Counted from the stretch's first letter, positions 36,943 through 47,249 are shown. The stretch is DNA of 64,000 bases from Bacteroidales bacterium UBA1374 (GCA_002305545.1 DBRG01000023.1:124001-188000), one strand, 5' to 3'. The notes: generated from the sequence alone by a model not told the origin. Numbers and translations: made by a program.

Positions 36943-37980
36943 ATGACTGAGTATACCTATATGCCGGAAGTACGGCGCGTTTTCAGTTGTACCGTTCCCA
37001 ACGCCAATATCAGGCAGGTATTCCTGGTGGACGGGATCTTGCAGGAACCCGGATCTGATTCAGGCGGGATCGTGTTGCAAAAAGGACCGGACCAGTTGGG
37101 CCTGCGGTTGCATATCACCGGGGATCATTCAGATGAACCCATACAGATTATCAGTGTGCGCAGTGAAGACCTTCCGCAACCCCTTGAATTTTCAAATTCC
37201 TGGGAGCTGGCTGCAGGCGCTTCTGCACAGATCATAGTCTGTGATCACACCCTGAATGAATACCTGTACAGGACTTTCCGTTTTTCACAGATAACACTGG
37301 GGCAGGGAGCCAGACTGGATATTCTTTTCATGCAGAATGAACACGAACATTCCAGGTACTGGCTTGACATCAAGGCCAATCTTGCAAAAGACTCACAACT
37401 TGATTGCCACATCCTGAGTCTTTACGGAGGGACCATACAAAACAAGGTACAGGTGAATATGCCACAGCCGGGAGCCACGTGCAACCTGGATGGACTTTAT
37501 CTTGCCGACAGAGAACAGGAGATTCAGTATGACATAACCGTACGTCACGATAGCGCAGGCTGCAACTCACAACAGCTGTTCAAGGGGATTCTGGACAACA
37601 AGGCCAGAGCTTATTTCAACGGGGCCATATACGTCTCTCCCGGGGCGCAGAAGACCGAAGCCTACCAGGCCAATCACAACCTGCTTCTGACCCGTGAAGC
37701 CAAGATCACCACCAAACCACAACTTGAAATCTATGCAGACGACGTAAAATGTTCGCACGGGGCAACCATTGGACGCCTGGATGAACTGGGTCTTTTTTAT
37801 CTGCGGTCGAGGGGAATATCACTGGCCGAAGCGCAAATGCTCCAGCAGATGGCTTTTGTCCAGGATGTACTGGACCGGGTGCACACCCAGCCTATACGTT
37901 CAAGATTGGAAAAAATGGTAGAAAGCAGGTTGCGTGGCGAATTCACAAGATGTTCACATTGCACCATGCATTGTTGTTAA
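36943..37980 (+). CDS. sufD: Fe-S cluster assembly protein SufD
   Basis: 345 residues, shorter than the about 420-450 common for SufD because the N-terminal helical part is missing; the beta-helix core is intact. KCSHGATIGRLDELGLFYLRSRGI near 265-290 is the diagnostic C-terminal motif. The extreme C-terminus is cysteine-rich (TRCSHCTMHCC), a feature I note below. It heterodimerises with SufB. It ends the suf operon; a 119-base gap without terminator or riboswitch precedes nrdJ. Confidence 0.92.
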   Translation: MTEYTYMPEVRRVFSCTVPNANIRQVFLVDGILQEPGSDSGGIVLQKGPDQLGLRLHITGDHSDEPIQIISVRSEDLPQPLEFSNSWELAAGASAQIIVCDHTLNEYLYRTFRFSQITLGQGARLDILFMQNEHEHSRYWLDIKANLAKDSQLDCHILSLYGGTIQNKVQVNMPQPGATCNLDGLYLADREQEIQYDITVRHDSAGCNSQQLFKGILDNKARAYFNGAIYVSPGAQKTEAYQANHNLLLTREAKITTKPQLEIYADDVKCSHGATIGRLDELGLFYLRSRGISLAEAQMLQQMAFVQDVLDRVHTQPIRSRLEKMVESRLRGEFTRCSHCTMHCC

Positions 37981-38099
37981 AAATTTTGTGCATATCTTTT
38001 CACATGCTCTCTGTCAATCAAGAAACGTTTGAACTAACTTGCAATTCCCTTTTCCACTGAGGAAAAAAGATAATTAGTAACCTTCTTATTTATAGCGTG

Positions 38100-40649
38100 A
38101 TGGATTCTGAAGCAAAGAATGCTAAGGCAATTTTTCCCTACGAGGAAGCATTGGCAAAAACAATGGAGTATTTCAACGGAGATGACCTGGCTGCCTCGGT
38201 ATGGATAAACAAATATGCCATGAAAGACTCTTTTGGGAACCTTTACGAATGCACACCCAAAGACATGCACCGGAGGTTGGCCCGTGAGTTTGCCAGGATA
38301 GAAAAAAAATATCCGAATCCAATGAATGAAGAAAATATTTTTCATTTGCTGGACCATTTCAGATACGTTATTCCACAGGGAGGACCCATGTCCGGCATCG
38401 GGAATGATCACCAGATAGCTTCCCTGTCCAATTGTTTTGTAATAGGCCACGAAAAACCCGCTGACTCTTACGGGGGAATCCTCAAAATAGACGAAGAACA
38501 AGTACAGCTGATGAAGCGCCGCGGGGGTGTTGGTCACGATCTGTCCCACATCCGCCCCGGGGGTTCTCCGGTGCTGAACTCGGCCCTGACATCAACAGGA
38601 GTGGTCCCCTTTATGGAAAGGTATTCCAACTCAACAAGGGAGGTAGCCCAGGACGGAAGGCGCGGAGCATTGATGCTGTCCATCTCGATCAAGCACCCCG
38701 ATGCAGAACAGTTCATAGATGCCAAGCTGGAACAGAACAAGGTAACAGGAGCCAATGTGTCTGTTAAAATTGATGACGGATTCATGCAGGCGGCGTTGTC
38801 GGGCAAGCCATATATCCAGCAGTACCCTGTTGATGCGGTAAATCCCAAGTACAAAAAAGAAATAGACGCGTCGGCCCTGTGGAAAAAGATTATTCGCAAC
38901 GCCTGGAAATCGGCAGAGCCCGGCGTGTTGTTCTGGGATACGATCCTTCGTGAATCGGTGGCCGACTGCTATGCAGATCTGGGCTACAGGACGGTGAGCA
39001 CCAACCCCTGCGGGGAAATTCCGTTGTGTCCCTATGACTCCTGCCGGCTGATAGCCATTAATCTGTATTCCTATGTGGAAAAACCATTTACCCCCGAGGC
39101 AAGGTTTAATGTGTCCCTTTTCAAGGAGCACGTGATTAAGGCCATGAGGCTGAATGACGACCTGGTGGACCTGGAAATGGAAAAGATAGACCGGATCATT
39201 GAAAAGCTCGATAAGGATCCTGAAGAAGAAGTAATTAAAAGGACCGAACGGGAATTGTGGCTCAAGATCAAGGAAAAAACATTGGGTGGAAGGCGTACCG
39301 GCTTAGGTATCACAGCGGAAGGAGACATGCTGGCCGCCCTGGGCCTGCGCTACGGGTCGGAGGAAGCCATCCAGACCGGCGTACAGGTACAAAAAACACT
39401 GGCACTGTCAGCTTACCGCTCATCGGTCATCATGGCCCAGGAAAGGGGACCATTTCCCCTGTATGAGGCCAACAGAGAGTTGCGCAATCCCATGATAGAA
39501 CGCATACGCCAGGAAGACGAGGAATTGTACCAGCAGATGATTAAAACAGGAAGGCGCAATATATCCATGTTAACCATTGCCCCCACAGGGACCACCAGCC
39601 TGATGACCCAAACAACAAGTGGAATAGAACAGGTCTTTATGCCTGTTTATCAGCGTCGTAAAAAGGTTAATCCAAATGATAAGAACGCGAACATATCCTT
39701 TACCGATAAACTGGGAGATGCCTTTGAAGAATATAACGTATTCCACCACAAATTCCTTGATTGGGCACAGATCAACGGTTATGACAGGAAAAAAGTCATG
39801 CGGATGGATAAGGATGCCTTGCAGGAACTGGTTCAGGAATCACCCTATTACAAAGCAACCTCAAATGATGTGGATTGGGTTGCCAAGGTTAAGATGCAGG
39901 GCCAGTTGCAGAAATGGGTGGATCATTCCATTAGCGTTACCGTAAACCTGCCCGCCGACATTTCGGAGGAAATGGTGGCCAAGGTTTACAAAACCGCCTG
40001 GGAATGGGGCTGCAAAGGCATAACGGTGTACCGGGACGGAAGCCGTACTGGAGTCCTGGTTGCCGCTGATTCTCCGGAGAAAGGCGGAAAACTCATGAAA
40101 TCAATGCCCAAAGAGCGGCCGGTAGAACTGGAAGCAGAAGTTATCCGGTTCAAAAATGCCAACGAACAATGGATCGCATTCGTGGGGCTGTATGAAGGAA
40201 GGCCATACGAAATCTTTACAGGTAAACTGGACGAGGACACCCGGGTCATTCCCAAATCAATCACGATGGGAAAGGTTATCAAGGTTGTAGAGCCTAAAGG
40301 ATCCCGCTACGATTTCAGCTTTATTGACAAATACGGCTATCCCAACACGGTTGGAGGCATTTCTCACATGTTCAACCAGGCTTACTGGAATTATGCCAAA
40401 TTGATATCAGGTGTCTTACGCAACGGCCTTCCGGTAGAAGAGGTGGTGCACCTGGTTTCTTCACTGGAACTGGACAGTCAGACGATCAACAATTGGCGGA
40501 CCGGCGTAGAAAGAGCCCTCAAGAGGTATATCCCCAACGGGACAAAGGATTCCTCCGGTACTGAATGTGAAAAGTGCGGTGCAGGTAACCTGATATACCA
40601 GGAAGGCTGCCTTTTATGCATGAGTTGCGGGTATTCAAAATGCAGTTAA
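38100..40649 (+). CDS. nrdJ: Adenosylcobalamin-dependent ribonucleoside-diphosphate reductase (class II)
   Basis: 849 residues from ATG 38100 (a GTG three bases earlier is possible). It reduces ribonucleotides to deoxyribonucleotides without oxygen, using coenzyme B12. The active-site cysteine regions are ASLSNCFVIGHE near 110 and STNPCGEIPLCPYDS near 300; APTGTTSLMTQTTSGIEQ near 500 and NLPADISEEMV near 620 are conserved. A C-terminal cysteine cluster (CEKCGAG, CLLCMSCGYSKC) is the reducible/zinc-like tail typical of this form. No cobalamin riboswitch is seen upstream. Confidence 0.96.
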   Translation: MDSEAKNAKAIFPYEEALAKTMEYFNGDDLAASVWINKYAMKDSFGNLYECTPKDMHRRLAREFARIEKKYPNPMNEENIFHLLDHFRYVIPQGGPMSGIGNDHQIASLSNCFVIGHEKPADSYGGILKIDEEQVQLMKRRGGVGHDLSHIRPGGSPVLNSALTSTGVVPFMERYSNSTREVAQDGRRGALMLSISIKHPDAEQFIDAKLEQNKVTGANVSVKIDDGFMQAALSGKPYIQQYPVDAVNPKYKKEIDASALWKKIIRNAWKSAEPGVLFWDTILRESVADCYADLGYRTVSTNPCGEIPLCPYDSCRLIAINLYSYVEKPFTPEARFNVSLFKEHVIKAMRLNDDLVDLEMEKIDRIIEKLDKDPEEEVIKRTERELWLKIKEKTLGGRRTGLGITAEGDMLAALGLRYGSEEAIQTGVQVQKTLALSAYRSSVIMAQERGPFPLYEANRELRNPMIERIRQEDEELYQQMIKTGRRNISMLTIAPTGTTSLMTQTTSGIEQVFMPVYQRRKKVNPNDKNANISFTDKLGDAFEEYNVFHHKFLDWAQINGYDRKKVMRMDKDALQELVQESPYYKATSNDVDWVAKVKMQGQLQKWVDHSISVTVNLPADISEEMVAKVYKTAWEWGCKGITVYRDGSRTGVLVAADSPEKGGKLMKSMPKERPVELEAEVIRFKNANEQWIAFVGLYEGRPYEIFTGKLDEDTRVIPKSITMGKVIKVVEPKGSRYDFSFIDKYGYPNTVGGISHMFNQAYWNYAKLISGVLRNGLPVEEVVHLVSSLELDSQTINNWRTGVERALKRYIPNGTKDSSGTECEKCGAGNLIYQEGCLLCMSCGYSKCS

Positions 40650-40659
40650 AAGCTTCTTC

Positions 40660-41442
40660 ATGGCCACTACCGTAGCATATCCTTTTGCCAAGATAAACCT
40701 GGGATTGCACGTGCTTGAAAAACGGGCAGACGGTTACCACAACATTGAAACACTTTTTGCCCCGCACCCCCTGTGCGATATCCTGGAAATAACCGATGCT
40801 CCGGGTGCACAACAAGATGTGCAACTGTTTCTTTACGGGCTTCCGGTCCCCGGGCCCCTGTCATCCAATCTTTGCATTACAGCTTACCGCCTGCTTTCAG
40901 CACATTACAAGCTCTCTCCTGTAAAGATTCATCTTTACAAGCAGATCCCTCCGGGGTCAGGCCTGGGAGGGGGGTCCTCTGACGGGGCTGTATGTCTTCA
41001 GGTCCTGAACAAGCATTTTGCTTTGGGTTTGAGCCTGAGGGAGTTGATGCCTTATGCCCTGCAGATGGGCAGTGATGTTCCTTTCTTTATCCAGCCGCCA
41101 CCCGCCATGCCTTACCTGGCCTCCGGAAAGGGGGATGTGTTGGAACCTTTTGCCATTGATCTGAGTCCTTACCGTATCGAATTGCGCTTCCCTCCCTTAT
41201 TTATTTCCACTGCCGAGGCTTATGCATCGGTAAATCCACAGAACAACCGGGTGCCTTTGCGTGACCTTTTGCTTCAACCTGTTGATAAATGGCGGTATAC
41301 TATCGGAAATGATTTTGAAAAATTTGTCTTTCAGAAATACCCCCAGACAAGTCAATATAAACAGGCCCTTTATGAGGAAGGGGCGGTCTATGCCTCTATG
41401 ACAGGAAGCGGATCTGCATTTTTTGGCCTTTTCAAAATTTAG
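40660..41442 (+). CDS. ispE: 4-diphosphocytidyl-2-C-methyl-D-erythritol kinase
   Basis: 260 residues, a GHMP kinase. It phosphorylates CDP-ME in the non-mevalonate pathway. Motifs: AKINLGLHVLEKRADGYHNIETLF near 10-30, the ATP loop PPGSGLGGGSSDGAVCL near 92, and the C-terminal MTGSGSAFFGLF. It lies ten bases after nrdJ and 33 before the phosphopantetheinyl transferase. Confidence 0.95.
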   Translation: MATTVAYPFAKINLGLHVLEKRADGYHNIETLFAPHPLCDILEITDAPGAQQDVQLFLYGLPVPGPLSSNLCITAYRLLSAHYKLSPVKIHLYKQIPPGSGLGGGSSDGAVCLQVLNKHFALGLSLRELMPYALQMGSDVPFFIQPPPAMPYLASGKGDVLEPFAIDLSPYRIELRFPPLFISTAEAYASVNPQNNRVPLRDLLLQPVDKWRYTIGNDFEKFVFQKYPQTSQYKQALYEEGAVYASMTGSGSAFFGLFKI

Positions 41443-41475
41443 GATTTCGGATTTGTTCTTATATTTACGGCAAAT

Positions 41476-42117
41476 ATGGGATTGTACTATCAAGAACAAT
41501 TTAAGAACGGGGCGCAAATTGTTGTCTGGGAAATCACCGAAACCGAGGAACAATTACAGGAAATTTGCACTCTTCCCAATGAAGAACAGGAAGAGCTCTC
41601 CTACATCACAAATCCCCAGCGCCGGCTGGAGCGTCTTGCCGTCCGGGCCATTCTTCACCACATATTCCAGGAAAAGGTATACCTGGGCTATCATGAAAAC
41701 GGAAGGCCGTTTCTACAAAACTCCATTGTAGAACTGAGCATAGCCCATACACGACGTTTTGCGTGCGTTCTGACACACCCGGAAAACAGCGTGGGGATTG
41801 ATATTGAATCACTTGGCCGCAATTTTAACGCAGTTGAAAAAAAAGCCGTCAGAGAATCTGAAAAGGAGTTCCTTTCGGAAAGGCCCGAGGTCCGTCAACA
41901 GCAGCTGGCCTTAATATGGTGTGTCAAAGAAGCCTTGTTCAAATATATGTCGCAGCCCGATGTGGATTACGTTGAACAAATGGAAGTTGACAGATTCACC
42001 CCCAGGGAATCAGGCGAAATAGACGCCGTTTTTTATCAAAAGGATGGCTATAAAGAGGCGTTCACCCTTGAATACAAAATATTGGACGACCACGTCATGG
42101 TGTGGTTGGTTGGTTGA
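41476..42117 (+). CDS. 4'-phosphopantetheinyl transferase
   Basis: 213 residues, Sfp/AcpT-like. It transfers phosphopantetheine from CoA to carrier proteins. The Mg-binding motif VGIDIESLGR is near 105, and WCVKEALFKYM near 146 carries the conserved Lys-Glu. YHENGRPFL and LSIAHTRRFACV fit the CoA-binding region. A near-consensus TATATTTA box precedes the start. Its 3' end overlaps the convergent DUF2156 gene by 23 bases. Confidence 0.88.
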   Translation: MGLYYQEQFKNGAQIVVWEITETEEQLQEICTLPNEEQEELSYITNPQRRLERLAVRAILHHIFQEKVYLGYHENGRPFLQNSIVELSIAHTRRFACVLTHPENSVGIDIESLGRNFNAVEKKAVRESEKEFLSERPEVRQQQLALIWCVKEALFKYMSQPDVDYVEQMEVDRFTPRESGEIDAVFYQKDGYKEAFTLEYKILDDHVMVWLVG

Positions 42118-43030
42118 ACCGCACCATATACTTTTCTGCAAAAAAAGCCGGACGGTAACTCATCTTGGCATTGCGTAGCCCCATATCTCCTGAATCATCC
42201 TCCCGGTTGATATATTCCACGTGCGGATACTTCTCCATTGCATAACGGACAAAGAGCAGGTTAACCGCCTGGTAGGCGCCCCTGAATTCGGGGAATGCCT
42301 TTTCCACGTGGACCAGCCAGGTGTTTTTGGTCAATAATTCCCCCAGGGTATAGGCAATTATTTTTCCTTCTATCAGCACCATTAAACCCTCCAATCCCAA
42401 TTCCTCAAAACCACTGAAAGCCCTTCGTACGGCGCAGGCCTCCTGTCCTAGCCCCACATCCTGGTTGCAGCCCATGAGCCGGCACCATGCATCATTCATT
42501 TCAAGACAGGCAGGGATGTTTTCCGGCGTAATATTCCGGGACTCATAGCCCGGATATGCATTAATAAAAGCGTTCAGGTGATTCCTTTTAGTCTGGTATT
42601 TCTTTCCCTGCAAATGGGCCAGATCAGAGGCATGGTAAAGGTAGTCGTAGGAATCCCGCAGAGGTTGCACGTCAACGGGAACAGCAGTTATGGCGGCCAG
42701 CTGACCGGCTTCTTCTTCAGAAAGCGCACCAACTATGAAAGGGACATCGCCCGATACTGCATACAGGGCTTTCAGGGCAGTATCCGCTGCAACGGGGCCG
42801 TTCAGGCTCATTGGATATAAAAAATGAAAAGGTTCCGCAATATCCCTGCGGCTTCTTATCAACAGCAGCCGGTCCTGGCAGCAGGGTATGATCCGGAAAT
42901 CCGTATGGTATATTCCGGACCACATATACAAGGTGGCAAAGCTGTATTCATTGGCCGCTTTGCCTGCTTTAAGCAGATACGGCTTAATAATATCCTGATC
43001 GTTTAGGGTAAGGGGAGTGAAAGAGTCCAT
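42095..43030 (-). CDS. DUF2156 (phosphatidylglycerol lysyltransferase-like) protein
   Basis: 311 residues. The C-terminal GNAT-like domain matches the catalytic domain of lysyl-phosphatidylglycerol synthases: KYQTKRNHLNAFINAYPGYESR near 140, LEMNDAWCRLMGC near 175, and YINREDDSGDMGLRNAKMSYRP near 275. There is no membrane flippase domain, so it is a soluble acyl- or aminoacyl-transferase of unknown substrate. It is downstream of two peptidase genes on the same strand. Confidence 0.8.
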   Translation of the reverse strand: MDSFTPLTLNDQDIIKPYLLKAGKAANEYSFATLYMWSGIYHTDFRIIPCCQDRLLLIRSRRDIAEPFHFLYPMSLNGPVAADTALKALYAVSGDVPFIVGALSEEEAGQLAAITAVPVDVQPLRDSYDYLYHASDLAHLQGKKYQTKRNHLNAFINAYPGYESRNITPENIPACLEMNDAWCRLMGCNQDVGLGQEACAVRRAFSGFEELGLEGLMVLIEGKIIAYTLGELLTKNTWLVHVEKAFPEFRGAYQAVNLLFVRYAMEKYPHVEYINREDDSGDMGLRNAKMSYRPAFFAEKYMVRFNQPTTP

Positions 43031-43036
43031 AAAAAA

Positions 43037-44494
43037 TTATTCGTTCAGCCAGGATTCCAGTTCCTTCTGCAATGCTTCTTTCATAGATTCAGGCAGGGTG
43101 GCAATTCGGGCACGGTGGCTCCCGCCGGGTTGCACATAGTACAACACATTGGGTTTTCCCGGGTCAGGAACGGCAGCAGCCGTCCACGGGTCCCATTCAC
43201 CATATATGAATACCAGGCGGGCATCGGTTTTTTTCACAAAATCACGTTGCAACCGGTACATGGATCTATTAAAAAGCGGTTTGTAGAAATCGGGTAAGAA
43301 AAGGTCTTTCAGATAACGGTTTGCAGTTTTAAGCTCCATGGCGGGATACTTCTTAGTAACCCATTCTCCGGCAGGTTCTTTCCGGACTGAATCCTTTGCC
43401 CGAACTGCCTCTTGGCCGGGTTCCTTTTGTTTGCCAAACAGGCTTTTCTTTTCTTTTTCAGGGACAAAGCGCGTGCGGGGTGTTTTGAACCGGAAAGGCT
43501 TTGTGTCATAACCGTAATAGCCCAGTTCGCGCGCTGCCTGTATGAAAAAGGGCATGGTAGGTGAATCCCTGACAAAATAATCCGGAGAAGCGATTTTTAA
43601 CAGGTGGGCAAAAAGAACCGTGTCCTGAGCCTGCAGGTCCGGGATCGTTTCCGGATCTGTTCCCCATTGCCAGAAGGCAAAGGAATATTCCAGAACGCAG
43701 TAGTCAAATATTTCGTTCACAGGCCGGGTAAAGTGAAGTCCAGTCGTATCGCAGAATTTTTCGAAGAGCGGCATAAGGCTGTCCCTGCGGACTAAAACTT
43801 CTTTCTGAAATTCCAGCACCTTCCTGCGGGCTTCAGGCGTTCCTGCCTTATTGGCAATGAAAGGCTCGTGTCTTCCGTCCTCCACTCCCTGACAAAGTGG
43901 GGCGACGTAGCAGACGGTTATATCCACATCATCGGGATACAGGGTCCGGTACATCAGTGCGGTCTGCCCTCCTTTGCTTATCCCTGTGGCAATCCATTTG
44001 CCGGGATAGAGGGCTGCCAGGTTTTCCCGGATCTTATGCAAGTCCGTCATGGCTGACTGAACATCAAGAAATTCCCACATGCGCGGAGAGGGGACAGATT
44101 CACCAAAAAAACGGTGTTCCACAACAATCAGATTGGCATTCAGCAGTCGGGACAATTCTTCCCTGTATCCCGGCCTGGCGGCATATCCGGCGTCATAGCC
44201 TTCTGTCACAAATATTGTGGGACGATCATACCCGGCGTGCATAATGAAAACCCGTTGCTCAAACAAGCCGTATACAATGTCATCATGGTTAACCATCTGG
44301 CGCATGCGAATGCGGAATTTCTCTTCAAATTCAGTGCTTTCGAGCCTGAAAACCTCGGTCACACCATCAATGGCTGATAGTTGCATTTCAAGATTGGTGC
44401 GCGGCGTGTGCAAGGTTTGAGAAAAAGCAGGTGGGAGGTTGGCAATGAAGGCCAGCAGCAGGGCCAGAATGATAATTGATTTAGCAGGTTTCAT
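43037..44494 (-). CDS. Exported S37-family (PS-10-like) aminopeptidase
   Basis: 485 residues with a signal peptide (about 1-25, ending PAFSQ). The alpha/beta hydrolase nucleophile is in GISKGGQTALMYRTLYPDDVD near 168; EHRFFGES precedes it, and WDPWTAAAVP and GSHRARI near the end supply the likely Asp and His. These match prolyl tripeptidyl aminopeptidases of the S37 family. A charged insert (about 345-385) is less conserved. It follows the S41 peptidase gene by 11 bases; both may digest peptides in the periplasm. Confidence 0.85.
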   Translation of the reverse strand: MKPAKSIIILALLLAFIANLPPAFSQTLHTPRTNLEMQLSAIDGVTEVFRLESTEFEEKFRIRMRQMVNHDDIVYGLFEQRVFIMHAGYDRPTIFVTEGYDAGYAARPGYREELSRLLNANLIVVEHRFFGESVPSPRMWEFLDVQSAMTDLHKIRENLAALYPGKWIATGISKGGQTALMYRTLYPDDVDITVCYVAPLCQGVEDGRHEPFIANKAGTPEARRKVLEFQKEVLVRRDSLMPLFEKFCDTTGLHFTRPVNEIFDYCVLEYSFAFWQWGTDPETIPDLQAQDTVLFAHLLKIASPDYFVRDSPTMPFFIQAARELGYYGYDTKPFRFKTPRTRFVPEKEKKSLFGKQKEPGQEAVRAKDSVRKEPAGEWVTKKYPAMELKTANRYLKDLFLPDFYKPLFNRSMYRLQRDFVKKTDARLVFIYGEWDPWTAAAVPDPGKPNVLYYVQPGGSHRARIATLPESMKEALQKELESWLNE

Positions 44495-44505
44495 GAAGGA
44501 TATGG

Positions 44506-45882
44506 TTATTTGTCAATCAAATGGTGGGACAATCCGGCGGGTCTGCAGAGAAAATCAGTTTCATATAAAACCTCCGGAAGTTGAATTCTGGTATGGACAT
44601 CAGGCGAGGCAGCCGGGCTCATTCCGGCCAGAGACAAAGCACGGGCCAGGAGGGCTTCACGCGGGTCTCCCAGGGGATAGACATCCCCCAGCAGTACGTC
44701 TTCTTCCCGGTAATCGGGAGTGAATCCGTCTTTGAAATCCGTAATGCCGAGCGAATTGGCATATTTATATACGATAGGTTGTGTTCCCCAGTTCTTTATC
44801 TGTGTGTCTTCCTCGGGGTGGAAAACCATGGCCGCGGTGTACTTCCCTCTTGTAACATCTCCCACCATAATCACATCCATATAAGGATCCAGGCCGCATA
44901 TGGTCAGTTCGGACGCGCTGGCCGTATTATGTCCTGTCAGTATAAAAAGACGCGAGAGGTTAAGGTTGAGCGGGGTATCGGAAAGCTTGGGGAAGTATTC
45001 GTAAAGCATGTCACTGCGGTTATTGTCTTTCCAGTATTTCTGGTACAGGTCGTTCCAGGATTTGGTAATGAGTATGGTATTACCGTTCAGACACCGGGCA
45101 GGACAAAGCACGCCTGCCAGCGCACTCGCCACACTCAGATATCCTCCCAGGTTGTACCTCAGATCCAGAACTACATCTGTAACGCCCTGATTTTTAAAGT
45201 CCTGAAAAACGGGAAAAAACAACTCCTGCGAACCTCCAAAGAAATCGGTATAGCAGATATAACCCACTTTTCTGGTTTGATCGGACAGGATTTTATGAGC
45301 AATTACCGGATTCAGGTTCTGCTTGCGTGCTGTTAAGGAAACGGCCCCGCTCTTGTATATGGTTCCGTTCCTGAGTTCACCCAGGGTAAGTTCCAGCGCG
45401 GGAGCATAGAAGAGGGTGGTGTAATTGTCTTTTGTTATGGGTTTTCCGCCGGCTTCTATAAAAATGGTGCCGCGTTGCACCCCGGCTTCAGCCGCAGGGG
45501 TCTGGGGATAAACATATTGGACAATGGCAAAATAATTCCCTGTATTGGAGAATGTGCCAAAGGCAAGGGAATATCCAAAGGTTGTTTCCACACCCTCACC
45601 TCCCTCGAGCAAGGTCTGTACATCATCTGTAATGAACGACCAGCGGTCCTCGGCACGATAACACAACTTTTCAAAAAAAGCAAACTCATCGAATTCGTAG
45701 CGTATGTCTAAAGTGTCTGGGATATGTTTTTCCCAGAGGTAAACTTCTTCCATCAATTCCAGCATATACTTGTTTACCTGCTGGGTTAGCAGCGGGGCTT
45801 CCTCCCGCTCTTCTTCCCCACACTTGTCGCAGGAAGTGAAAAGCGCCAGAAGCGTTGTGAGTAATAGCAGTCTCCTGATCAT
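44506..45882 (-). CDS. S41-family (C-terminal processing) peptidase lipoprotein
   Basis: 458 residues from ATG 45882 (MIRRLLLLTTLLALFTSC), giving a signal peptide with a lipobox Cys. A PDZ-like segment (PQTPAAEAGVQRGTIFIEAGG near 140) precedes the S41 protease core: DVVLDLRYNLGGYL near 235 and TGHNTASASELTICGL near 310 with the catalytic Ser, then MVGDVTRGKYTAA near 340 with the likely Lys. It should cleave proteins in the periplasm. The S37 peptidase and DUF2156 genes follow on the same strand. Confidence 0.88.
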   Translation of the reverse strand: MIRRLLLLTTLLALFTSCDKCGEEEREEAPLLTQQVNKYMLELMEEVYLWEKHIPDTLDIRYEFDEFAFFEKLCYRAEDRWSFITDDVQTLLEGGEGVETTFGYSLAFGTFSNTGNYFAIVQYVYPQTPAAEAGVQRGTIFIEAGGKPITKDNYTTLFYAPALELTLGELRNGTIYKSGAVSLTARKQNLNPVIAHKILSDQTRKVGYICYTDFFGGSQELFFPVFQDFKNQGVTDVVLDLRYNLGGYLSVASALAGVLCPARCLNGNTILITKSWNDLYQKYWKDNNRSDMLYEYFPKLSDTPLNLNLSRLFILTGHNTASASELTICGLDPYMDVIMVGDVTRGKYTAAMVFHPEEDTQIKNWGTQPIVYKYANSLGITDFKDGFTPDYREEDVLLGDVYPLGDPREALLARALSLAGMSPAASPDVHTRIQLPEVLYETDFLCRPAGLSHHLIDK

Positions 45883-45922
45883 AAAAGTAAAATAACCCAC
45901 TAAAGTACAAATTTTTATTCTT

Positions 45923-45930
45923 TACCTTTG
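45923..45930 (+). promoter_or_regulatory. -7 box for the tyrS-rbfA operon
   Basis: TACCTTTG lies 23 bases before the tyrS ATG, a full match to TAnnTTTG, with the usual GC after it. Confidence 0.6.
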
Positions 45931-45953
45931 CACAAAACATACCAAGACAACGG

Positions 45954-47249
45954 ATGAAGAAGAATAATTTTATTGAAGAGCTTACCTGGAGGGGTATGAT
46001 CCACGACATCATGCCGGGTACCGAAGATTTGCTCAACAAGGAAATGACCACGGCTTACGTGGGCATTGACCCGACAGCCGACTCGCTGCACATAGGTCAC
46101 CTGGTAAGCGTAATGATGCTGAAGCATTTTCAGGTAGCCGGACACAGACCCATTGCCCTCATAGGAGGAGCAACCGGGATGATAGGGGATCCGTCCATGA
46201 AATCATCTGAGAGAAACCTTCTTGACGAAAATACGTTGCATCACAACCAGGAATGCATCAGGAAGCAATTGGTACGCTTTCTGGATTTTGACCAGACCAG
46301 ACGCAACGGAGCCCTTTTGCTCAACAACTATGAATGGACCAAAGACTATACGTTCCTGAATTTTATACGGGACATAGGAAAGCATATTACCGTCAATTAC
46401 ATGATGAGCAAGGATTCTGTCCGTAAAAGACTATCGGGAGAAGATGCGGAAGGGATGTCCTTCACCGAATTCAGCTACCAGCTTCTGCAGGGGTATGACT
46501 ATCTGCATTTATACAGGCATTACGGGTGCAAATTGCAGATGGGCGGATCGGACCAGTGGGGCAATATCACTACCGGCGCCGAACTGATCAGGAGAAAGGA
46601 AGGAGGAGAATGCTTTGCCCTGACATGTCCCCTGATCACCAAAGCGGACGGAGGAAAGTTTGGCAAAACCGAATCAGGAAATGTGTGGCTTGATCCGGAA
46701 AAGACCACTCCCTATGCGTTCTATCAGTTCTGGATGAACGTTGGCGATGAGGATGCAGAAAAATATATAAAAATATTCACCCTTCTCGGCAGAGAAACCA
46801 TAGAAAAGCACATAGAAGCCCATAGGGAAGAACCTCATAAGAGGTTATTGCAAAGCGTTTTAGCGGAATATGTAACAAAAATGGTTCATGGAGAAGAAGA
46901 ATATAACAAATCTGTTATAGCTTCCAGGATTTTGTTTGGTGGCGGGACAAAGGAACAACTTATAGTCATGGACGAAGGAACTTTTCTGTCGGTTTTTGAC
47001 GGAGTCCCTCAATTTGAATTGTCTGAAAGTGAACTTCCCATGACCGTGACCGATTTACTGGCAGTCCGGACATCTGTTCTGACTTCGAAGGGAGAATGCA
47101 GGAAACTGATCCAGGGTGGCGGCCTGAGCCTGAACAAGGAAAAAGTTGATTCTGCAGATATGGTTGTCAACCGGTCCATGCTTATCCAGGGAAAATACCT
47201 GCTGGTACAGAAAGGGAAAAAGAATTACTTTATTATTAAAGTCTATTGA
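45954..47249 (+). CDS. tyrS: Tyrosyl-tRNA synthetase
   Basis: 431 residues. Class I catalytic motifs: HIGH in [11 protein letters not shown] near 45, and a KMSKS variant KFGKTESGN near 237. The Tyr pocket is [25 protein letters not shown] near 180-205. A C-terminal S4 RNA-binding domain ([18 protein letters not shown] near 380). It starts an operon with rbfA and the LolC/E permease. Confidence 0.96.
   Translation: MKKNNFIEELTWRGMIHDIMPGTEDLLNKEMTTAYVGIDPTADSLHIGHLVSVMMLKHFQVAGHRPIALIGGATGMIGDPSMKSSERNLLDENTLHHNQECIRKQLVRFLDFDQTRRNGALLLNNYEWTKDYTFLNFIRDIGKHITVNYMMSKDSVRKRLSGEDAEGMSFTEFSYQLLQGYDYLHLYRHYGCKLQMGGSDQWGNITTGAELIRRKEGGECFALTCPLITKADGGKFGKTESGNVWLDPEKTTPYAFYQFWMNVGDEDAEKYIKIFTLLGRETIEKHIEAHREEPHKRLLQSVLAEYVTKMVHGEEEYNKSVIASRILFGGGTKEQLIVMDEGTFLSVFDGVPQFELSESELPMTVTDLLAVRTSVLTSKGECRKLIQGGGLSLNKEKVDSADMVVNRSMLIQGKYLLVQKGKKNYFIIKVY

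Noticed and set aside
37981..38099. Possible cobalamin riboswitch before nrdJ
   Set aside because: No B12-box sequence or matching fold can be seen in these 119 bases.
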